A DNA stretch of 64,000 nt from Myxococcus stipitatus. GTDB lineage: Bacteria; Myxococcota; Myxococcia; Myxococcales; Myxococcaceae. The notes under the pieces were generated by a model that saw nothing but the letters and a program-made list of their open reading frames with translations, did no database searches and had not been told where the DNA came from. The stretch spans positions 6,634,001 through 6,698,000 of the forward strand of contig NZ_CP102770.1 of NCBI RefSeq assembly GCF_038561935.1, read 5' to 3'. The translations under genes and the position numbers were made by a program. This document shows positions 44,401 through 51,348 of the stretch, in pieces. Position 1 is the first letter of the stretch, and the number at the start of each line of letters is the position of its first letter.

Positions 44401-45705
44401 TCACCAGCTCACCTGGAAGCGGGACATGATGACGGACTCGGGAATGCGGTCTCCGTCGACGGCGCCCCCCTTGAACGTCGTGTGGTCATACGTGGCGGCG
44501 ACGCGGACGTTGTTGTTGAGGTACCAGTTGGCGACGGCGCCCCAGCCTTTCGCGTGGCGTGCGGAGACCGTCGGGTCCGCGAAGAGGGGGAACGCATCCG
44601 GGTCGACGTCGAGCTCCGTGAAGCGGCCTCCAATCTCCACCGCGCCCCACCCTCCCGACGCGGCACCGAACGGGTCCGTGGGCTTGATGCCCTCGTAGGC
44701 CGCCTTGCCGCCGAAGAGCACCCACGTCGCCGTGGCCTGCCAGGCCTCGAAGCGCAGGCGCGCATGCTGTTCGCCCAGGTTCACCTCCTGCGTGGAGCTC
44801 ACGTACTCGGCCAGCGCGCCCAGCGGGCCGGCGTAGAAGTAGCCTTGCGGTGAGATGCGGGTGTGCTCGCCATGGGCCATCACCGTCTGCCCCGCCCCCG
44901 CGCCCGTGCGGAAGATGAAGAAGGTCTGCTGCCCCATGGTGCGCAGCGGCGCCTCACCCGTCGTGGACGCCGAACCGAACTGGTTGCCGCGCGAGGCGGC
45001 GACGCCCAGCCCCAGCCCCGAGAGCAGGTGCAGGTCCGTGGCGCGGAACGGATGCGCGAACACACGCGCCGCCAGGTCGAAGCTGTCGTCGATGTTGCTG
45101 TCGGCGTTCGCGCCATCCGCGGTGCCGTTGAAGCCGCCCACCGCGTAGGCCAGCACGCCTCCGAACAGCTCCCCATGCACCATCACACCCACGTCGCGGT
45201 TGGGCACCAGGTCCGTGGGCAGCGCGCGCTCGATGAACGGGACGTTGAGCGCGGACTGGTTGCGCTCCAATCCCACGGGAGGACGGAACCGGCCCACCCG
45301 CACGCGCACCTCCTTGCGCGGACGGAACTCCAGGTACGCGTCCCAGAGCGGCGGCACGTTGGGCGCGAAGTCCGCCATCAGTCGGAAGTCGAACAGCTGG
45401 AAGAGCGTCCCCTCCAGGACGGGCCGCGCGCGCCGCATGAGGAACGTGGTGGCGCCGGAGCGGTCCGCCTTGCTCTCGAAGAACCGGCCGTCCATCTGGA
45501 CGTAGCCGCGCAGCTTCAGCAGGAACGCCTTGTCCGCGGAGGCGATGGAGAAGCCCTCCGGGGTCGCCTTGATGACGGCGCCCTCCGAGGAGGCGGGTGT
45601 CTGGGTTGGAGGTGGAGCTGTCTGGGCCGCGGCGAGCGGCGCCAGGAGCAGCACCAGCCCCGCGGCGAAGGTGGAGAGTCGATGATGCGGTGAGGGACGT
45701 GCCAT
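44401..45705 (-). CDS. OprP/OprO-like porin of the sulfate operon
   Basis: 434 residues: signal peptide (FAAGLVLLLAPLAAAQ), Pro/Thr-rich linker, then a beta-barrel starting LKLRGYVQMDGRFFE and ending SVIMSRFQVSW with a terminal Trp. The family is phosphate-selective porin O/P; its place as first gene of a sulfate operon implies sulfate or another anion. Compare the related porin before pstS. AGGAA/GAGGA-type sequence precedes the ATG. Translation lies about 110 bp after a cysteine-rich leader ORF and 60 bp after a terminator-like hairpin. Confidence 0.87.
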   Translation of the reverse strand: MARPSPHHRLSTFAAGLVLLLAPLAAAQTAPPPTQTPASSEGAVIKATPEGFSIASADKAFLLKLRGYVQMDGRFFESKADRSGATTFLMRRARPVLEGTLFQLFDFRLMADFAPNVPPLWDAYLEFRPRKEVRVRVGRFRPPVGLERNQSALNVPFIERALPTDLVPNRDVGVMVHGELFGGVLAYAVGGFNGTADGANADSNIDDSFDLAARVFAHPFRATDLHLLSGLGLGVAASRGNQFGSASTTGEAPLRTMGQQTFFIFRTGAGAGQTVMAHGEHTRISPQGYFYAGPLGALAEYVSSTQEVNLGEQHARLRFEAWQATATWVLFGGKAAYEGIKPTDPFGAASGGWGAVEIGGRFTELDVDPDAFPLFADPTVSARHAKGWGAVANWYLNNNVRVAATYDHTTFKGGAVDGDRIPESVIMSRFQVSW

Positions 45706-45766
45706 GCGGTTCCTCGACTGCGAGAGGGGCGCGATGGACGTGGTTTCGGTACCTCAGAAAGCCGAA

Positions 45767-45793
45767 AGCCCACCTCCTCGCGGATGGTGGGCT
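45767..45793 (-). terminator. attenuator-like hairpin before the sulfate operon
   Basis: On the minus strand AGCCCACC (45793-45786) pairs with GGTGGGCT (45774-45767) across an 11-nt loop; with one bulge the stem extends by GAA/TTC. It is followed by TTCGGCTTTC, only weakly T-rich. The 5' arm GCCCACC is also complementary to GGTGGGC in the leader ORF (45846-45840), so an alternative antiterminator pairing exists. Confidence 0.6.
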
Positions 45794-45818
45794 CTTCGAA
45801 CCAGCTCTTCCCGGGGGT

Positions 45819-45896
45819 TCAGGCCACGGGTCGACAGGCGCCCACCGCTGGTGCGTCACAGCAGCAACAGGCGTGGGTGGTCGGTCGGAGGCTCAT
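45819..45896 (-). CDS. polycysteine leader peptide of the sulfate operon
   Basis: A 25-codon ORF (ATG 45896, TGA 45821-45819) whose product contains THACCCCDA: four consecutive cysteine codons TGT TGC TGC TGT at 45869-45858, and a fifth Cys at position 21. It lies between a TTGACA promoter element and a hairpin in front of the sulfate uptake operon. Ribosomes short of charged Cys-tRNA would stall at codons 10-13. No Shine-Dalgarno is visible and the predicted transcript starts only about 6 nt before the ATG, so it may be read as a nearly leaderless mRNA. Confidence 0.65.
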   Translation of the reverse strand: MSLRPTTHACCCCDAPAVGACRPVA

Positions 45897-45908
45897 GAAA
45901 GTGGCTGC

Positions 45909-45937
45909 ACGATGCACGGGCCCTTCTTGCTTGTCAA
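45909..45937 (-). promoter_or_regulatory. promoter of the leader / sulfate operon
   Basis: A perfect TTGACA (45937-45932, minus strand) is followed after 17 bp by CATCGT, which keeps the A at position 2 and T at position 6 of the -10 box. Transcription would begin near 45902. Confidence 0.5.
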
Positions 45938-46030
45938 CGCACCCCCACCCGGGACGCTCCCTCGCCTCCCCCAAGTCCCAGCCAGGTGGTGACAGTCGCA
46001 CACCCTCTGCCACCCACGTCGTCCTCCTCC

Positions 46031-47863
46031 TCATGCCCGCTGAAGCCGGAAGGGCGCCTCGGGCGTCGCCGCGGCGTGCTCGCGCGTCAGGACTTCTCGC
46101 ACCTCTTCGGGCAGCGGGAACCAGCGCAGGCGTTCGGCGGCGGGAGAGAGCGAGGCATCGGCACCCGCGCCTTCCGCCGCATCGTGGAGCACGCGCGAGG
46201 TGAGGCTCCGCGCCCACGTCACATACGAGGGGAGCTCCGACTCCGGCGCGGAGGGACCGGGCATGGGGGACTCGCTCACGCCGCTCGTGTACGAGAGGTC
46301 GCTCAGGCGCCGCAGCGTGCGCTGGTGGCCGCGATGCCTCCACTGGCCCGTCACCGGGTCCAGCGCGTAGTGCGGCAGGAACTTCCAGCCCTCGGCGGAG
46401 ACGAAGTCCACCGCGTCGAGCAGGAAGTCGAACGTCGTCTCGGAGAGGAAGTAGTTGAAGCCCAGCCGCACCCAGCCGGGCTTCACGCCATCCGTGCCCT
46501 GCACGATGACGTCCTGGAAGCGGTGGCTGGTGACGGGGTCGATGCCGAGCAGGCGATGGCCGTAGGGCCCCGCACACGAACAGCCTCCACGCGCCTGGAT
46601 GCCAAACAGGTCATTGAGCAGGGCCACCACGAAGTTGTGGTGCAGGTAGGCATCTCCGTGGCGCACCAGGAAGCTCACGATGGGCAGCCGCCGCAGCGAC
46701 GGATTGCCCAGGATGCGCAGCGACGGATTGCCACCCCAGTGCGCGAGCGCGCGCCGGACGAACCCCTGCTCCAGCGCGTCGATGGTCTCCACGCTCACCG
46801 CTTCGCGCAGCTGGAAGACGAGCCCCGCGCGGATGGAGTCGACGATGGCCGGAGTGCCGCCCTCCTCCCGGTGCACGGGGTCGCTCTGGTAGATGTGCTC
46901 GCTGCCGCTCACGTACGACACCGTGCCGCCTCCGGGCACGGTGGGGATGCGGTTGCCCAGGAGCTTGCGCTTCACCACGAGCACGCCCGTCGTGCCCGGG
47001 CCGCCGATGAACTTGTGCGGGGACAGGAACGCCGCGTCCTTCTCCACGCGTGGGCAGCCCTCGCGTCCGTTCATCTCCACGCGGATGTACGGGCCCGCGG
47101 CGGCGAAGTCCCAGAAGGAGAGCGCACCGTACCGCCGCAGGAGCGCGCCGATTCCCTCCTGGTCGCTGAGGATGCCGGTGACGTTGCTGGCGGCGGAGAA
47201 GCTGCCGATGCGCAGCGGGCGGTGCTGATACCGCTCCAGCTCGCGCTCCAGGTGGGCCTGGTCGATGCGGCCGTCACCATCCTCGTCGATGGTGACGACG
47301 TCGGCGATGGACTCGCGCCAGGGCAGGTCGTTGCTGTGGTGCTCGTAGGGGCCCACGAAGACCACGGGGCGCTGTGCGGGCGGGATGCGCGAGCGCAAGT
47401 CGAAGCGCGCATCGAGGTCCGCGGGGATGCGCAGGTTCAGGATGTCGATGAGCTTGCAGACCGCGCCCGTCGCACCGGAGCCACAGAAGAGCACGACGTC
47501 ATCGGGCCCGCCGCCCACCGCCCGATGGATGACGTCGCGGGCATCCTCGCGAAAGCGCGTCGTCTGCGCACCGGTGCCGGACGTCTCCGAATGCGTGTTG
47601 GCGTAGAGCGGGAGGACGTGGTCCCGGATGAAGTCCTCGATGAACGCCAACGAGCGCCCGGACGCGGCATGGTCCGCATAGGTGAGCCGCCGGGGTCCAT
47701 AGGGCCCGTCGAGCACCCTCCCCTCACCGAGCACGGAACTCCGGATGGACTCAATCAGCCTCGCACGACTCGCTTCCATCACACGCCCCCCGGCAGATGT
47801 CGCGAGGGCAAGGATTTCGCTGAAGACCGTTGGCTGTCCAGCCGCCGGGTCCTTCATCCACAT
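46031..47863 (-). CDS. class V aminotransferase, cysteine-desulfurase-like
   Basis: About 600 residues with the PLP fold of the NifS/SufS group: SGATGAVCKLIDILNL (phosphate-binding loop), YEHHSNDLPWRE, FWDFAAAGPYI (Asp pairing with the PLP ring nitrogen), SPHKFIGGPGTTG (Lys that binds PLP) and ARGGCSCAGPYGH with cysteines where desulfurases have theirs. It is longer than SufS, with a C-terminal extension. The start is uncertain: ATGs at 47863, 47857 and 47779 are possible, and the one at 47935 would overlap the divergent Clp-like gene. Immediately upstream of the sulfate operon on the same strand. Confidence 0.8.
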   Translation of the reverse strand: MWMKDPAAGQPTVFSEILALATSAGGRVMEASRARLIESIRSSVLGEGRVLDGPYGPRRLTYADHAASGRSLAFIEDFIRDHVLPLYANTHSETSGTGAQTTRFREDARDVIHRAVGGGPDDVVLFCGSGATGAVCKLIDILNLRIPADLDARFDLRSRIPPAQRPVVFVGPYEHHSNDLPWRESIADVVTIDEDGDGRIDQAHLERELERYQHRPLRIGSFSAASNVTGILSDQEGIGALLRRYGALSFWDFAAAGPYIRVEMNGREGCPRVEKDAAFLSPHKFIGGPGTTGVLVVKRKLLGNRIPTVPGGGTVSYVSGSEHIYQSDPVHREEGGTPAIVDSIRAGLVFQLREAVSVETIDALEQGFVRRALAHWGGNPSLRILGNPSLRRLPIVSFLVRHGDAYLHHNFVVALLNDLFGIQARGGCSCAGPYGHRLLGIDPVTSHRFQDVIVQGTDGVKPGWVRLGFNYFLSETTFDFLLDAVDFVSAEGWKFLPHYALDPVTGQWRHRGHQRTLRRLSDLSYTSGVSESPMPGPSAPESELPSYVTWARSLTSRVLHDAAEGAGADASLSPAAERLRWFPLPEEVREVLTREHAAATPEAPFRLQRA

Positions 47864-47933
47864 GGCGGAGCGCGTCAGCCCATGACGGGTCGCGCCGTCA
47901 CTGCGCGGCCTCGTGTTAGCCTGAGCACACTTC

Positions 47934-50900
47934 ATGAACTTTCGCTTTCAATGTTGGGTGCAGCGGCACGCCAGCGGACGGGTGACACTCACCCCGCTGT
48001 CCCTACCGCACCTCTCCGTGCACGCGGACACGGTGGAGAAGGCCACCGAGGAGTTGATGCTGGCGTTGGATGACCAGCTCACTCGCATCCACCCCCGCCG
48101 CGTCCCCGAGTTCATCGCGGCGACAGGCGCCACCGCGCGCCCCATGACGGTGCCCCTGGTTCCCGTCTGGGGCGCCGAGCAGAACTCGCTGGCCCCCCTC
48201 ACCTTCCTGGGCACCGTCGCGCCCACCCACCAGTCCTACGTCGGGCTGTACCTGCCCCGGCTGGAGACGCATTGGTGGTTCCAGGGCAAGACGGTGCCCG
48301 ACGAGGCCACGGACCGGCTGCGCGACCAATTGGAGAACCACTCGGATGCGCGGCTCCTGGCGCTGCGCGCGGATGGACCGGAGGCGCTCATCGACGTGGA
48401 GGTGCGGGCCACGCCCACGCGCCTGACCGCGCTCAGCCCTCGCCAGCTCCGCATGGACATCCGCCCGCCTCCACTTCCACCGGATGCGCCAAGCGAGCCC
48501 GGAGAGTCGAGCAACGACGACTCCGAGGAGCCCCGCGACGAAGAGGACACGTGGGAGCCTCGCAAGCGCGTGCAGCGGCAGGACCCGAGCGCGAAGCCCT
48601 CGAAGCCGCCGCCGACGCCCACGCTGGACCGCATCGGCGTGCCCTGGCATCGGCTCGCGGCCGACGGACAGCTGGACCCGGCCTACGAGCAGCAGGCCCT
48701 GGTGACGCTGCTGCGCACGCGGCTGGCCGAAAAGGAAGCCCCGGCCCTGGTGCTGGTGGGCCCCTCGGGCGTGGGCAAGTCGGCCGTGCTGCATGCGCTC
48801 GCGGAGGCCCTGCGAGCGCGCACCGCCACCGCCGAGGAGCGCAAGCGCCCCTTCTTCTTCGTCGATGGCAGTCGCCTCATCGCCGGTGAGGGCATGTGGG
48901 GTGACTGGCAGCAGCAGGTGATGAAGTCCGTGCGCGAGGCCAACGAGTCGCACGCCATCCTCGCGCTGGGCCATGCCATCGATCTGCTCGACGCGGGCAA
49001 GAGTGCGCACAGCGACCAGAACGTGGCGCAGCTGCTGCTCCCGCTGCTCTCCACCCGCGAGGTCGCCGTCGTGGCCGAGGCCACCCCGGAGTCCTGGGCC
49101 TTGGTGGAGCGCCGCAACGCCAGCTTCGCGCGCCTCTTCTCGGTCATCCGCGTGGAGGAGCCGTCCTCGGAGTCGCTGGCCCGCATCCTCTCGCTCGTGG
49201 CGAAGGAGACGCCGGGCGCCACGCCCCTGGAGGTATTGCCCGAGGCGCTGGAGGAGTGCCGCTTCCTGTGCCGTCGCTTCCTTCCGTACGGCGCGCAGGT
49301 GGGCAACGCGGTGGCGTTCCTCCGCCGGCTGCTCTCCGCCTGTGCCCACACGGCCCAGCCCCGCGTCACGCGCTGGGACGCCGTGCGCCAGTTCGCGTCC
49401 GAGTCCGGCATCCCGGAGTCCCTCCTGCGCGATGACATGCCGCTGGAGCCCGCGCAGGTCCGCGACTTCCTCTCCACGCGGGTGCTGGGCCAGCAGGCCG
49501 CGGTGGAGCGCGTGGCGTCCGTCGTGTCCGTGCTCAAGTCGGGGCTGGCGGACACGCGCAAGCCGCTGGGCTCCCTGCTCTTCGTCGGCCCCACGGGCGT
49601 CGGAAAGACGGAGCTGTCCAAGGCGCTGGCGGAGCTGCTGTTCGGCTCGCGCGAGCGGATGGTCCGCCTGGACATGGGCGAGTACGCGGGCCCCGACGCG
49701 TTGGTGCGCTTGCTGGGGGATTCCTCGACGCCGGGCTATCTCTCCGCCACCGTGCGACGGCAGCCCTTCTGCGTGGTGCTGCTGGACGAAATCGAGAAGG
49801 CCCACCCCGCCGTCCATGACTCGCTGCTGGGCGTGCTCGGCGAGGGCCGGCTCACGGATGCGTCGGGCCGCTTCACCGACTTCCGCAACGCCGTCATCGT
49901 GCTCACCAGCAACCTGGGCGCGGACACGTGGCGCGCGCGCGTGGGCTTCGACTCGCTGGGCGGGACGCCCGACAGCGCGGCGCTGCGCACGCACTACCTG
50001 GCGGAGGTACAGCGCTTCTTCCGTCCGGAGATGTTCAACCGCCTGGACGACACCATCGTCTTCTCGCCCCTGTCGGCGGAGCTGCTGCGCAAGCTCGTGG
50101 TGCGCGAGGTGGACGCCATCCGCCGCCGCTCCGGCTTGTCGCGGCACGACGCGATGCTGGAGGTCTCCGAGTCCGCGCTGGACTGGCTGTCGGCGCGCGG
50201 CTTCGACCCTCGCTACGGCGCGCGCCCCCTCAAGCGGGCCCTGGAGCGGGAGCTCGTGGTGCCCGTGGCGGCCTGGCTCGCGGAGCATCCTCGAGGCGGT
50301 CCGGTGTGCCTCCACATCGAGGCCGGTCAAGAGCACCTCACGCTGCGCGCGGAGGGCCTGGGGGGAGAGACGGAGGGCCTGGGCCGGCAGCCCATCGAAC
50401 AGGTCCTGGAAGATGCCGCCGCGTTGCGCGCGGAGGTGCAGCGCTGGAGCCACTCGCCGCCCATGGTGGCGCTGCGCCGGGAGCTGACCGTCTTCGACAA
50501 GATGTCCCGCCAGCCGTCCTTCTGGGAGGAGCGCTCGCTCGCTGAGGACGTGGCGAGAAAGTCCGGAGACGCTCGCGAGCTGGACAAGACCTTCCGCGAG
50601 TGCGCCCAGCAGACGGAGGCCATCGAGGACCTGCTGTTCGAGGCCCACCTGTCGCGCGCGGTCGACCAGGCCGAGTCGCTCGCGCGGGAGGTGACCTCGC
50701 TGCGCAAGGCGTTCCTCCCGTTGAGGGAGCGGCTGTACTCCAGCCTCTATGAGTATGCGAAGGGCGCCACGCTGATTCTCGTTCCGGGCCGGGGCGGCTG
50801 GAACCGGGCCTGCTTCCTCGCGCGGGCCTACGAAGGCTGGTGCCAGCGGCACTCGCTCTCCTACAAGCGATACGTCTTCCGCAAGCCCACGCCCAAGGAG

Positions 50901-51344
50901 GGGGAGAAGGAGAAGGCCTCCAAGGTCCGCGTGCCGGAGGTCTGGATCGAGGAGAAGGTCGACGCCACGGTGGCCGAGCTCAAGCCCGTGCCCCTCGCCT
51001 ACGCCGTGCGCATCTCCGGGCCGACGCTGCCCATGCTCCTCGCGTCCGAGCACGGAGTGCACCGCTTCATCGAAGGCAGCCAGGCGACGCTGGTGAAGGT
51101 GCACTTCTCCTCGCACCCTCGCGACACGACGTCGGCGCTCCCGGAGCTCGGTGAGCTGGAGAAGAAGCTCTCCCGCCAGGAAGTCCGGCGGGTTCGTCCA
51201 GGCTCGACGGAGACCTCGGGCGGCTCCGTGGAGGACCTGCGGACGCAAGCGCGCGTGCGCTACGACGCGGGCTCGCTGCGCCTGGATGAGCTGCTGGAGA
51301 GCTGGATGAACTGGCGCGTGTTCACCGCCACGGAGAAGGACTGA
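47934..51344 (+). CDS. ClpC-like double-AAA+ ATPase with C-terminal release-factor-like domain
   Basis: 1,136 residues, first of three Clp-type genes. (1) N-domain 1-60 with a HicB-like look, not the Clp_N repeat, followed by an acidic/Pro-rich linker (about 178-230). (2) AAA-1: Walker A GPSGVGKS (276-283); the Walker B region reads AILALGHAIDLL, lacking Asp-Glu. (3) AAA-2: Walker A GPTGVGKT (552-559), Walker B VVLLDEIEKAHP (614-625), VGF at 670-672 (position of the ClpP-docking tripeptide of ClpC), and the small C-domain with GFDPRYGARPLKRAL. (4) 850-1060 resembles peptide chain release factor domains (QPSFWEE, ATLILVPGRGG, ISGPTLPMLLASEHGVHR), without GGQ. Stop is 4 bp before the next gene. 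Confidence 0.85.
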   Translation: MNFRFQCWVQRHASGRVTLTPLSLPHLSVHADTVEKATEELMLALDDQLTRIHPRRVPEFIAATGATARPMTVPLVPVWGAEQNSLAPLTFLGTVAPTHQSYVGLYLPRLETHWWFQGKTVPDEATDRLRDQLENHSDARLLALRADGPEALIDVEVRATPTRLTALSPRQLRMDIRPPPLPPDAPSEPGESSNDDSEEPRDEEDTWEPRKRVQRQDPSAKPSKPPPTPTLDRIGVPWHRLAADGQLDPAYEQQALVTLLRTRLAEKEAPALVLVGPSGVGKSAVLHALAEALRARTATAEERKRPFFFVDGSRLIAGEGMWGDWQQQVMKSVREANESHAILALGHAIDLLDAGKSAHSDQNVAQLLLPLLSTREVAVVAEATPESWALVERRNASFARLFSVIRVEEPSSESLARILSLVAKETPGATPLEVLPEALEECRFLCRRFLPYGAQVGNAVAFLRRLLSACAHTAQPRVTRWDAVRQFASESGIPESLLRDDMPLEPAQVRDFLSTRVLGQQAAVERVASVVSVLKSGLADTRKPLGSLLFVGPTGVGKTELSKALAELLFGSRERMVRLDMGEYAGPDALVRLLGDSSTPGYLSATVRRQPFCVVLLDEIEKAHPAVHDSLLGVLGEGRLTDASGRFTDFRNAVIVLTSNLGADTWRARVGFDSLGGTPDSAALRTHYLAEVQRFFRPEMFNRLDDTIVFSPLSAELLRKLVVREVDAIRRRSGLSRHDAMLEVSESALDWLSARGFDPRYGARPLKRALERELVVPVAAWLAEHPRGGPVCLHIEAGQEHLTLRAEGLGGETEGLGRQPIEQVLEDAAALRAEVQRWSHSPPMVALRRELTVFDKMSRQPSFWEERSLAEDVARKSGDARELDKTFRECAQQTEAIEDLLFEAHLSRAVDQAESLAREVTSLRKAFLPLRERLYSSLYEYAKGATLILVPGRGGWNRACFLARAYEGWCQRHSLSYKRYVFRKPTPKEGEKEKASKVRVPEVWIEEKVDATVAELKPVPLAYAVRISGPTLPMLLASEHGVHRFIEGSQATLVKVHFSSHPRDTTSALPELGELEKKLSRQEVRRVRPGSTETSGGSVEDLRTQARVRYDAGSLRLDELLESWMNWRVFTATEKD

Positions 51345-51348
51345 CCCC

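Noticed and set aside
45690..45940. SAM or other sulfur riboswitch before the sulfate operon
   Set aside because: No SAM-aptamer-like conserved core could be traced; the Cys-codon leader and the competing pairings explain the region better.
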